12,012 bases of DNA, from assembly GCA_022447885.1 (NCBI GenBank), contig JAKUTA010000019.1, forward strand, positions 1-12,012. Reading direction: 5' to 3'. Shown here in pieces: positions 1-6,269 of the stretch. Position numbers and translations under genes: made by a program. Position 1 is the first letter of the stretch, and every line of letters starts with the position of its first letter. The DNA is from Candidatus Poseidoniales archaeon. Lineage in GTDB: Archaea > Thermoplasmatota > Poseidoniia > Poseidoniales > Thalassarchaeaceae. The notes beneath the pieces were generated by a model. That model did not search any database. It worked only from the letters and a program-made list of their open reading frames with translations, and was not told the origin of the DNA.

Positions 1-267
1 AGCGCCGAGTTCTTCGGCTTCTTCGGCTTCTTCGGTAAGGTCGCGGCGCTGATGGGCCCGCTACTGTATGCAACTCTGACCGTGTTGTACGACAGCCGGG
101 TCGGCATCCTGAGCATCGGTGTGCTCATCATCATCGGAGCGGTGATGATGCGCTGGGTGGACGTGCAGGACGGAATCGACGTGGCCAACGCAGAGGACCG
201 GCGTAACCGTGGAGAATCCGAGCCCGAAGAAGCCTCGCCTCAATCCGAGGATGCCGGCAGCAGTTGA
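1..267 (+). CDS. UMF1/Atg22-like MFS transporter, C-terminal fragment
   Basis: The reading frame is open from the first base and ends at TGA 265-267, so only the last 88 codons of a larger gene are present. The fragment starts with a triple Phe-Phe-Gly repeat (codons 4-12) followed by GKVAALMGPLLY, which resembles the 'EFFGLF..GK....GPL.F' block before the penultimate helix of UMF1-family major facilitator transporters (COG2270, related to yeast vacuolar Atg22). A last membrane helix covers about codons 36-50. It is followed by a short charged, acidic and presumably cytoplasmic tail rich in Glu and Ser. The substrate cannot be told; family members are proposed to move amino acids or other small solutes. 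The 3' end overlaps the end of the convergent tatC-like gene by 28 bp. An internal ATG at 52 is not the real start because the family motif lies upstream of it. Confidence 0.75.
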   Translation, partial: SAEFFGFFGFFGKVAALMGPLLYATLTVLYDSRVGILSIGVLIIIGAVMMRWVDVQDGIDVANAEDRRNRGESEPEEASPQSEDAGSS

Positions 268-1049
268 TCGAGCAGGAGCGCCACCTCGAACAGGATGATC
301 ATCGGCCCGGCGACCAGCAGCATCGACAGAGGGTCGGGCGGCGAGAGCAGCGCACCGACGATGAAGGCGGCGAGGAAGATGTGCCGCCGATAACCGGTCA
401 GCATCGATCGCTCGACGAGGCCGCCGCGCAGCGCGAGCAGTGTCAGGAGCGGGACCTGGAATCCGACCACCGATCCCAGACAGAGCCCGGCGATGAACCC
501 GATCCACGCCGCCAGCTGCCAATTGGCGGTAAGCCCGACCGAGGAGGCGTCTGCATGCAGGTAATCGAGCAGCAGCGGGAGCAGGAAGTCGAGAGTGTAC
601 CACAGACCGAGGATCGCGAGGCCGACCGAGAACGACACGGCGATCAACACCCTGGTGAGTGCAGGAGCGAACGGGAGGGCGATCTCGGCGAGTTGGCTGC
701 GGATGCGCTTGTCTCGACCGACGTTCCAAGCAATATCCAGAATCAGCGCCAGCACCACCACCGCCACCGCCAGGTGGGCAGCGAGTTGCAGTTGCAGTAT
801 CACCAGTTCCAGCGGCTGCAGCACGACGATCTCAACGTCGGAGGGCACGAGGTCGTCTTGGCCCAGCAGCCATTCGACTGCTTCGCCGGCGAGCGGGTAA
901 CCGACCATCATCGTCAGGAAGAACAGCCCAACGAACGCCTTCATGTGACTGCGCAGCATGTCGCTGGTGGCCGACAGCAACTCTCCCTGTGGTGAATCGA
1001 GCAGTTCCTCGAACGCGCTCGCCAGTCCATCCCCAGCAGTGCCGGTCAT
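240..1049 (-). CDS. tatC: TatC-like Sec-independent (twin-arginine) translocase subunit
   Basis: 269 residues, close to the usual TatC length, with about six hydrophobic segments (roughly 37-54, 83-108, 132-160, 180-206, 222-236, 242-262). TatC is the membrane receptor that binds twin-arginine signal peptides and recruits TatA to export folded proteins. The clearest signature is the C-terminal block: FQVP at 197-200, then RRHIFLAAFIVGALLSPPDP (221-240) and a helix ending in LFE (253-255), matching the '(T/S)PPD..S..L...P...LYE' region of the family. By eye, three acidic positions important in E. coli TatC are not conserved here: the N-terminal ELR motif reads MLR (31-33), the loop after APAL (128-131) has no Glu, and FEVP is FQVP. 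No alternative start lies upstream of the ATG. It follows the unknown gene at 1104-2210 after 54 bp, and no TatA/TatB gene is in the window. Confidence 0.82.
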   Translation of the reverse strand: MTGTAGDGLASAFEELLDSPQGELLSATSDMLRSHMKAFVGLFFLTMMVGYPLAGEAVEWLLGQDDLVPSDVEIVVLQPLELVILQLQLAAHLAVAVVVLALILDIAWNVGRDKRIRSQLAEIALPFAPALTRVLIAVSFSVGLAILGLWYTLDFLLPLLLDYLHADASSVGLTANWQLAAWIGFIAGLCLGSVVGFQVPLLTLLALRGGLVERSMLTGYRRHIFLAAFIVGALLSPPDPLSMLLVAGPMIILFEVALLLDQLLPASSD

Positions 1050-1103
1050 CAGCGGCTCGCACAGGCACGTTCGCCATCATGTTGGCGCTCGACCCCCCAG
1101 CAC

Positions 1104-2210
1104 CTAGGAGCGTCGGGGCAGGGCTGGCAGGCTGGGCATGCCCACTGTCTTCGATGTGCTCGGAATCGTGGGGAGGCCCTTCTTCGGCGGACTCGGGACG
1201 GTAGGGAGTTCCTCTGGTTCGGACTTGTGCGCCCATCCCGGCTTCTGCGGTGCCGGTCGTGGCAGTCGAGCCATCTCGATAGGACGTCCGAACAGCACCC
1301 AGCATTCGTTCTCGATGTCCCATTCGGCGGCTGCGGGAAGCCCTTCAGGACGCACGGGCATGGCGCTGACGCGCGGTCCTGTGCGCGGTACTGCGACAGG
1401 TACGGCAAGATCGGCCTGTGAATCCGCCACCAGCGCGACCACTTCCAGTTCTGGCAGCGCGTCATCGGATGGCTCCGTCTCCTGCGTCAGATCGACCACC
1501 ATCTCTTCTTTCGGATCCTCTGACGCCACGACGCCACGATCCTCCGTGGGAGAGAACCACTCGTCCCCCCAGTCGGCCTCATCGTCGGCCGCATCTGGGG
1601 TGTCGTCGTCATCCATCGGCTCTGGGTCGATGTCGATGCTGATGGTGTGGCGGCTGTCCAGCATTGGGATGTCGTCGCTGTCATCGTCATCTTCAGGCAC
1701 CATCTCTGCGACGACGACCGCCATCTCACCCAGCGCACGCGTGATCACATCACCGGTAGGAGTCGCGTCTCCTCCAACCACGCTGTCCACGATCGCGGCA
1801 GTGACCGGGTTGATCACCGACAGTCCCGATGGTCGTGCTATTCCGACAGCCCCCGCTTCCAGCGCTTCGCGCTGTTCATCGTAGCTCTTCTTCTCCGGAC
1901 CCTCGATCGACGGGCGCTCACGCGTGCCGAAGTAGCCGACGACTCCGGTGATCAGCAACAGCATCAGCATGGCGTACTCCTGTCCCGTGAGCGAACCGGC
2001 ATCAGACCAGAAGGAGTCAGCCTTGAACGGCAGGCCGAGCGTCTGGCGGAGGTACGGATAGAGGTGGAACTTCAATCCCCAGCCTCCCGAGCCTAGTAAT
2101 GCTCCGGGAAACCATCCGAGCAAGCCGTTGAACACCAAGGAGAACAGTTGCGTGGCCGCCACCAGCAGCGAGAGCAATCCGATTCGGGGAAAGCGTCGGT
2201 CCATGCGCAT
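1104..2210 (-). CDS. Unrecognised membrane-anchored acidic, proline-rich protein
   Basis: 368 residues that I cannot assign to a family. Two hydrophobic segments lie near the N terminus (about 9-33 and 78-95), separated by about 45 residues containing a Gly/Trp-rich and aromatic stretch. A long low-complexity region follows, with Asp tracts (DDDDSDD at 174-180, DDDD around 200-203) and many Glu and Pro, presumably disordered. Near the C terminus is a short more ordered-looking patch, EWDIENECWVLFGRPIEMA (296-314), then a Pro/Ser/Lys tail with repeated LPT(V/I)PS-like units (335-351). With two helices both ends would lie on the same side, but the topology is not determined. It precedes the tatC-like gene on the same strand by 54 bp, so they may be co-transcribed. 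ATGs at 2210 and 2204 are both possible starts; the first is used here. It does not look like TatA or TatB. Confidence 0.7.
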   Translation of the reverse strand: MRMDRRFPRIGLLSLLVAATQLFSLVFNGLLGWFPGALLGSGGWGLKFHLYPYLRQTLGLPFKADSFWSDAGSLTGQEYAMLMLLLITGVVGYFGTRERPSIEGPEKKSYDEQREALEAGAVGIARPSGLSVINPVTAAIVDSVVGGDATPTGDVITRALGEMAVVVAEMVPEDDDDSDDIPMLDSRHTISIDIDPEPMDDDDTPDAADDEADWGDEWFSPTEDRGVVASEDPKEEMVVDLTQETEPSDDALPELEVVALVADSQADLAVPVAVPRTGPRVSAMPVRPEGLPAAAEWDIENECWVLFGRPIEMARLPRPAPQKPGWAHKSEPEELPTVPSPPKKGLPTIPSTSKTVGMPSLPALPRRS

Positions 2211-2309
2211 CGCTCCGGCACTCGTCCATGACCGCGTCGCTATTCAATGCTCTCCCGCATTGTTGCGTAGGTGTGATACGCAGTCGACAGCCTCGTCACC
2301 ACACTGAGT
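2211..2309. promoter_or_regulatory. Divergent intergenic region
   Basis: These 99 bp separate the minus-strand membrane protein from the plus-strand histidine kinase and should carry both promoters. The only AT-leaning stretch is 2241-2250; read on the minus strand it is GCATTGAATA, 31-40 nt upstream of the ATG at 2210, a plausible but weak archaeal TATA element. Nothing equally clear precedes the kinase start, and no ribosome-binding site is seen on either side. Confidence 0.25.
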
Positions 2310-3449
2310 GTGGACATGGCCGCGGATGATGTGCGCGATGCTGAGGAGTTGCTCGATGCGTTGCACCAGCGCAGCGAGCAGTTGACCAACATCCTGCGCA
2401 GCATCAACTCCGGAGTCGCGGTGGTCGATGCCCACGGCCGCGTGGTTCTGCTCAACGACGTCGCCCGCACAGGGGTCGGCCTCGAGTACACCCCAGAACT
2501 GACCTTGGCGGACTACGTCTGCCAGTTCGACTGGCTGGCAGAGGATGGGACGCCGATAACCCAGGAGACGTTTCCGGTGACGGCCGTGCTTCGCGATGGA
2601 AATCCCGTCAGGGACGTGGCCATGAGCCGTGGGGAGGGTGACGAGGCGCGCCACTTCCGTCTGTCAACATCACCGCTGCATGGACGCGACGACAGCCTCA
2701 TCGGAGCGGTGGTGGTGTTCCATGAAGTCACCGAGATGGTGGCGCTGCAGCGTGAGTTGGAATCGAGCCAGGAGCAGCGGCTCGGCTTCTACTCTGGGAT
2801 GAGCCATGAACTGCGCACACCTCTGCAGGGAATCGTCGGCTACACCGAACTGATGCTCGAATCCTCGGATGAAGGCACATTCGAGCACGACAGCCTGACA
2901 GCGATCCGCTCATCGTGCGACCACCTGTTATCGCTGGTCAACGAACTGCTCGACATCTCGAAGATCGTCGCAGGCCGGTTCGAATTGCACACAGAGAGCA
3001 CTCGTCCCTCGAAGATCATCGATGAAGCGGTCGTCATCCTCGGTGCCATCGCCCGTGAGAAGGGTGTGAGACTCACGACGGACCTGGGGGACCTGAGGGA
3101 GTTGCAGGCGGACCCGCGGGCGCTCCGGCAGATCATCCTCAACCTCATCTCGAACGCAGTCAAGTACACCGACGAAGGGGGGGAGGTCAAGGTCTACAGC
3201 CGTCATCTCGGTGATTCCGTGTGCATCGAGGTGCAGGACAGTGGCGTGGGCATGAGCCCCGAGGACCTGCAGGTCATCTTCCTCGAGTTCGTGCAGGTGA
3301 AGGGGCCGCACGGCCGCCCCAAACCGGGCACAGGGTTGGGGTTGGCGCTCACCAAGCACTTCGTCGAGATGCACGGCGGCACCATCGAGGTCGCCAGCGA
3401 GCCCGATGTCGGCTCCACCTTCACGGTCCTGCTTCCCGTCACCGACTGA
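2310..3449 (+). CDS. Soluble PAS-domain sensor histidine kinase
   Basis: 379 residues without any membrane helix, so probably a cytoplasmic sensor. A short helical lead (about 5-30) precedes a PAS domain (about 25-148: SINSGVAVVDAHGRVVLLN at 31-49, ending IGAVVVFHEVTEM). The dimerisation/phosphoacceptor domain has the H-box MSHELRTPLQ with phosphoacceptor His166. The ATPase domain shows the N-box NLISNAVKYT (Asn282), G1 DSGVGM (310-315) and G2 GTGLGL (340-345), so every catalytic motif is intact. It is expected to autophosphorylate and pass phosphate to a response regulator, but neither a receiver domain nor a regulator gene is present, making it an orphan here. The start is GTG 2310, since an in-frame TGA lies at 2274-2276; ATG 2316 two codons later is an alternative. 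Its end lies 15 bp from the end of the convergent DRG gene. Confidence 0.93.
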   Translation: MDMAADDVRDAEELLDALHQRSEQLTNILRSINSGVAVVDAHGRVVLLNDVARTGVGLEYTPELTLADYVCQFDWLAEDGTPITQETFPVTAVLRDGNPVRDVAMSRGEGDEARHFRLSTSPLHGRDDSLIGAVVVFHEVTEMVALQRELESSQEQRLGFYSGMSHELRTPLQGIVGYTELMLESSDEGTFEHDSLTAIRSSCDHLLSLVNELLDISKIVAGRFELHTESTRPSKIIDEAVVILGAIAREKGVRLTTDLGDLRELQADPRALRQIILNLISNAVKYTDEGGEVKVYSRHLGDSVCIEVQDSGVGMSPEDLQVIFLEFVQVKGPHGRPKPGTGLGLALTKHFVEMHGGTIEVASEPDVGSTFTVLLPVTD

Positions 3450-3459
3450 AAGTCATACA

Positions 3460-3472
3460 GCCGCTCAGCGGC
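3460..3472. repeat. Short perfect inverted repeat at the convergent kinase/DRG junction
   Basis: GCCGCT-C-AGCGGC is a 13-nt palindrome spanning the DRG stop codon (complement of 3465-3467), 11 nt past the kinase stop. It could form a small GC-rich hairpin in both convergent transcripts. There is no T-run on either side, so a terminator role is only a possibility. Confidence 0.3.
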
Positions 3473-4580
3473 GCATGATGATGCTGAGCAGGTCGCCATC
3501 CATCAGGTTGTGGTGCAGCCCGACCCGCTGCCAGTCGAACTTGGCCGAGGGACCGGTGACGCGGGCGAAGCGGAATTTCCTGACGAAGTCGCGGTGCAGT
3601 GTGGCGCACACGTCCTGCACAGTGCTGGTGTCTTTGACGATGAGCGGCTCGATGAGGTCGGCCTCCTGTCCCTGCGGCTTCAGGTAGATCGACATGAATC
3701 CTAGATTGTCGTAGATGAAGTCCTTCATCTCCTCGATCCCCTCGCCCGTGGCAGCCGAGATGGGCAGCACCGGCCATCCTTCCGGGAGGGTGGCGCGGAT
3801 GGCGGCGATGTCCTCGGGAGTAGCGAGGTCGATCTTGTTGATGATCACGACCGCCTTCGAGTAGACACGGCTGCCCGCCATCGTGTCGACCAGCATGTCT
3901 GCGGTGGCATTGACTCTGAGCGTGACCAGCGCGCTGGTGTAACCGAACGAGCGGATGATGTCGCGCATCTGCTCAACTGTGAGGTGCGTCTGCTCGACGG
4001 TGGAGCGGATCTCGATTCCACCTTTCTGCAGGCGGGTGATGAACACCTGTGGGGGGGGTTGGTTGAGGCGCATGCCTGCGAGTTCGAGCTCGCGGTGCAG
4101 GATGGGAAGGTGTGTATCGTGGAAGGGGTCGATGATGTAGAGCACCATGTCGCAGGTGCGCACGACGCCGAGGATCTCCTTGCCACGGCCCTTGCCGTCC
4201 GCGGCCCCCTTGATCAGTCCCGGCAGGTCGAGGATCTGGATTCGAGCACCCCTGTGCTCCATCACACCGGGAATGCAGGTGAGGGTGGTGAAGGCATATC
4301 CGCCGGTCTCCGACTGGGCATCGGTGACCTGGACGATGAGGGTTGACTTGCCCACACTCGGGAAGCCGACCAATGTCACGGTCGCATCGCCCGATTTCTT
4401 GACTTCGAAGCCTTTCGCCGGGCCACTCGATTTCGCATGTGCCTGACGCTTCTCCTGCTCCGCCTTCAGTTTGGCGATCTTCGCCTTCAACTTCCCTAGA
4501 TGGTGCTCCGTCGCCTTGTTCTTCTGCGTCTTGTCGATCTCCGCCTGGATGTCGGCGATCTGCTCGACTATGGTCGCCAT
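3465..4580 (-). CDS. DRG-family (Obg-like) GTPase
   Basis: 371 residues, the usual length of archaeal developmentally regulated GTP-binding proteins. The order is: N-terminal helical region ending in NKATEHHLGKLKAKIAKLKA (21-40), characteristic of DRG; G domain with P-loop GFPSVGKS (72-79), DLPGLIKGAADGKGRGKEIL as G3/switch II (118-137), NKID as G4 (248-251) and a SAAT G5 (275-278); then a C-terminal TGS domain (about 300-371) ending in DGDLLSIIMRR. DRG GTPases are ribosome-associated translation factors in eukaryotes, and the archaeal role is presumed similar. ATG 4580 gives exactly the family N terminus. The frame stays open a further 486 bp upstream, but that part has no family similarity and runs antisense to another gene. 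A GC-rich hairpin lies just upstream of the start. An eight-C run (complement of 4051-4058) encodes part of a Pro stretch without breaking the frame. Confidence 0.96.
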   Translation of the reverse strand: MATIVEQIADIQAEIDKTQKNKATEHHLGKLKAKIAKLKAEQEKRQAHAKSSGPAKGFEVKKSGDATVTLVGFPSVGKSTLIVQVTDAQSETGGYAFTTLTCIPGVMEHRGARIQILDLPGLIKGAADGKGRGKEILGVVRTCDMVLYIIDPFHDTHLPILHRELELAGMRLNQPPPQVFITRLQKGGIEIRSTVEQTHLTVEQMRDIIRSFGYTSALVTLRVNATADMLVDTMAGSRVYSKAVVIINKIDLATPEDIAAIRATLPEGWPVLPISAATGEGIEEMKDFIYDNLGFMSIYLKPQGQEADLIEPLIVKDTSTVQDVCATLHRDFVRKFRFARVTGPSAKFDWQRVGLHHNLMDGDLLSIIMRR

Positions 4581-4835
4581 GTGCCAATCCCGCGCCCGCG
4601 CACTCTCGTGCGCTCGATTCCCTCCGGCTGGCGCCCCCTCTTCAATCAGACGCTCCCAAATCCGCCTTTCACCCTCAGGCTTCGAGGTTCCACTGGACTG
4701 GTGTGTGCCGTTCACTCCACGAAGTTCAAGCGGATTGGGAGCTGTTCTCAGCGTATCTTCATTTTTCTCGGCGAGCGAAGCGATCCGAATGGTAGCCTTG
4801 ATGGCATCCGGGCGTGAACGAGTGTCGGAGAGGGC
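4581..4835. other. 255-bp divergent intergenic region
   Basis: This is the longest gap in the window, lying between the DRG gene (-) and the unknown gene (+). I see no tRNA, no conserved small ORF and no repeat. Its one AT-leaning patch is 4754-4770 (TATCTTCATTTTTCTC), about 65-80 nt before the plus-strand ATG. A GC hairpin at 4598-4613 belongs to the DRG leader. It should hold the promoters of both genes, which I cannot place reliably. Confidence 0.3.
4598..4613 (-). promoter_or_regulatory. GNRA-capped hairpin in the DRG leader
   Basis: On the minus strand the sequence is GCGCAC-GAGA-GTGCGC: a perfect 6-bp stem closed by a GAGA tetraloop, which fits the stable GNRA class. It ends 17 nt before the DRG start codon. 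It would lie in the mRNA leader only if transcription begins upstream of it; an mRNA starting at the ATG would not contain it. The function is unknown. Confidence 0.3.
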
Positions 4836-5555
4836 ATGGCCGTCGAGATGATCGCACGCCTGGTACACCGTCCCAGTTGGTGTCGGCTGCTGGAATGCGA
4901 CTGGTCTGAACTCGAGCAGGGACTGGAGACTCGCGAGCTGCGCGACCTGCGCCCGGAGGCCGACGCCGTGCTCAACCGCAGTTTCGACATCGATCTGGAA
5001 GCGGACATCCTCGACTGGATGGAACCGCTGCCCTATCCAGAGTACGAGTGTAACTGCCTTTCTCACCTGCGCCGGCTACGCACCGATGGCGAGGTGAACG
5101 CCGACCAACTGGCGGCGGGGATGCTGCAACTGGCGGACTGGGCGAGTGCGGGTGAGTGGAGGTGCATCGAGGGACGAGGCTATCTCTACATCGAGCCGTA
5201 TTGCGGCGAGGAATGTCACGGTGAGCGCGGTCTCTACAGCCGCTCGGTCTGGGAGCGCGCTCTACAGCGCATCCTGCAGATGCCGGTCGGCGAATTCGGT
5301 GAAGCCGTGGTGCTCGATTGGATGCAACGACGTGAGCAATTGGGCGAGACGTTGGAGGCGGATGCCGATGCACACATCCTGCCGACCATGCAGAGCCATT
5401 TGCGCCACACCGAGGCACTGCATCATCTGGCGAATCGACTGGCGAAGGAAGACGACCTGCTGCTGCTCGTCGGCCGCGACTGGACATCAGCGACCTCGTG
5501 GGGATTCGGGCAGTTCAACCTCAACCGGCTGCTGCGTGACGGATGGCCTGGTTAG
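4836..5555 (+). CDS. Unrecognised 239-residue protein, probably co-transcribed with nadM
   Basis: I do not recognise a family. The protein is acidic, without signal peptide or membrane helix, and looks soluble and mostly helical. It carries seven cysteines: C16, C21, C72, C74, C110, C123 and C127, with His77 and His128 near two of the pairs (CNCLSH at 72-77, CGEECH at 123-128). This grouping could bind a metal, though that is only a suggestion. Two similar phrases, ADILDWM (56-62) and AVVLDWM (157-163), occur about 100 residues apart and may mark an internal duplication. The C terminus is WGFGQFNLNRLLRDGW. It ends 14 bp before nadM, whose ribosome-binding site starts at this stop codon, so the two are very likely in one operon. 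The start is ATG 4836; ATG 4848 is also possible. Confidence 0.72.
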   Translation: MAVEMIARLVHRPSWCRLLECDWSELEQGLETRELRDLRPEADAVLNRSFDIDLEADILDWMEPLPYPEYECNCLSHLRRLRTDGEVNADQLAAGMLQLADWASAGEWRCIEGRGYLYIEPYCGEECHGERGLYSRSVWERALQRILQMPVGEFGEAVVLDWMQRREQLGETLEADADAHILPTMQSHLRHTEALHHLANRLAKEDDLLLLVGRDWTSATSWGFGQFNLNRLLRDGWPG

Positions 5556-5561
5556 AGGAGG
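5555..5561 (+). promoter_or_regulatory. Shine-Dalgarno site of nadM
   Basis: GAGGAGG, complementary to the 3' end of archaeal 16S rRNA, sits 8 nt before ATG 5570 and overlaps the upstream stop codon. It settles the nadM start and supports translation from a shared transcript. Confidence 0.7.
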
Positions 5562-5569
5562 AATGAGCG

Positions 5570-6202
5570 ATGGATGAGGAACCAGAGGAACTGCCCATGC
5601 TGCCAGACCCTCCTGAAGAACCTCCACTTCCGGGAATCATCCTGCTGGGTCGCTTCCAGCCGTTCCACCGCGGACACGCCTGGCTGCTCGAACAGGCATT
5701 GAGCCATCCTGACTGCCCCAAGGAGCTGCCCGTGCGCATCGCGCTCGGCTCCGCCAATCAGCCGGAGGATCTGGCTAACCCGTGGAGCGCGGAGGAACGG
5801 GAGCAGATGGTGCGCGCCTGGGTCGCGGCCGAGGCACCTCACGAGGAAGCGAGAGTGCAAGTCGTGGCCATCCCCGACATCGATGACCCCCCCAACTGGG
5901 TGGAGCATGCGTCCCGCTACCACGGCGGCCCCGGAATCTTGTTCACCAGCGATGCTCCGACCGCTGAACTCTACGCCGCAGCCGACTGGCCGGTGGTGAA
6001 TGTCGAGTTGATGCGGCGCCAGGACTTCGAGGGCTGGCGCATCCGCGACACCCTGCAGATGCTGTCGACCGTGAGCGAGCACGAGGTGTCCCTGGAGGTG
6101 GCGTGTGCGACGATTCCCGAGTCGGTGAGCAGACTGATCATCGACAACGGCTGGCATGCACGGCTGGCGTTCATGGGCCTTCCAGTGGAACCTGTCGGGT
6201 GA
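5570..6202 (+). CDS. nadM: Archaeal-type nicotinamide-nucleotide adenylyltransferase
   Basis: 210 residues. The enzyme joins nicotinamide mononucleotide and ATP to form NAD+ in the cytoplasm, the last common step of de novo and salvage NAD synthesis. The nucleotidyltransferase fold is shown by GRFQPFHRGH (27-36), containing the HxGH ATP-binding motif, then GSANQPEDLANPWSAEER (60-77), corresponding to 'GSA....ENPF.A.ER', and IPDIDDPPNWVEH. Near the C terminus EGWRIRDTLQ stands where archaeal enzymes have SGTEIRRRM, so the second nucleotide-binding motif is changed at its first positions while the Arg is kept. About 21 residues rich in Glu and Pro precede the catalytic fold and are not typical of the family (usually about 170-180 residues). 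The start is fixed by a good ribosome-binding site 8 nt upstream. It lies 14 bp after the unknown gene. Confidence 0.9.
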   Translation: MDEEPEELPMLPDPPEEPPLPGIILLGRFQPFHRGHAWLLEQALSHPDCPKELPVRIALGSANQPEDLANPWSAEEREQMVRAWVAAEAPHEEARVQVVAIPDIDDPPNWVEHASRYHGGPGILFTSDAPTAELYAAADWPVVNVELMRRQDFEGWRIRDTLQMLSTVSEHEVSLEVACATIPESVSRLIIDNGWHARLAFMGLPVEPVG

Positions 6203-6227
6203 GGTCGACCCCGGCTTCGATTGCTCC

Positions 6228-6237
6228 TTTCAAATAG
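6228..6237 (+). promoter_or_regulatory. Possible weak TATA element before the YbjN-like gene
   Basis: TTTCAAATAG is the only AT-rich stretch in the 67-bp gap after nadM and lies 33-42 nt before ATG 6270. That spacing suits a short-leader archaeal transcript. The match is short and untested. Confidence 0.25.
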
Positions 6238-6269
6238 GGTCGAGGTCCAAGCGTCTCTGTTGGTCAACC

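Noticed and set aside
10..36. Tandem 9-bp repeat as a CRISPR or mobile-element feature
   Set aside because: There are no spacers, and the repeat lies in frame inside a transporter gene.
264..995. Long plus-strand open frame opposite tatC
   Set aside because: Its product is a Gln/Glu/Arg/His-rich string without domains, expected as the antisense shadow of a GC-rich membrane protein gene.
1138..1884. Serine-rich plus-strand open frame opposite the acidic protein
   Set aside because: The Ser runs are the complement of Asp/Glu codons of the minus-strand gene; no family signature or start signal is seen.
1104..2210. The acidic membrane protein as a TatA/TatB subunit
   Set aside because: TatA/B proteins have one short N-terminal helix followed by an amphipathic helix; this protein has two helices and a long disordered region.
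4051..4058. Run of eight G as a possible frameshift or programmed slippage site
   Set aside because: The DRG frame is intact on both sides and the run encodes the expected Pro stretch; nothing indicates slippage beyond the homopolymer itself.
4585..4640. GC-rich hairpin region as a possible tRNA
   Set aside because: No cloverleaf, TPsiC-like arm or matching acceptor stem could be built on either strand.
4581..5066. Upstream extension of the DRG frame to 533 residues
   Set aside because: The added 162 residues resemble nothing in the family and most run antisense to the gene at 4836-5555, while ATG 4580 gives the exact DRG N terminus.
6156..6269. Longer start for the YbjN-like protein
   Set aside because: It would overlap nadM by 47 bp and add 38 residues unlike the family; ATG 6270 lies after a plausible promoter gap.
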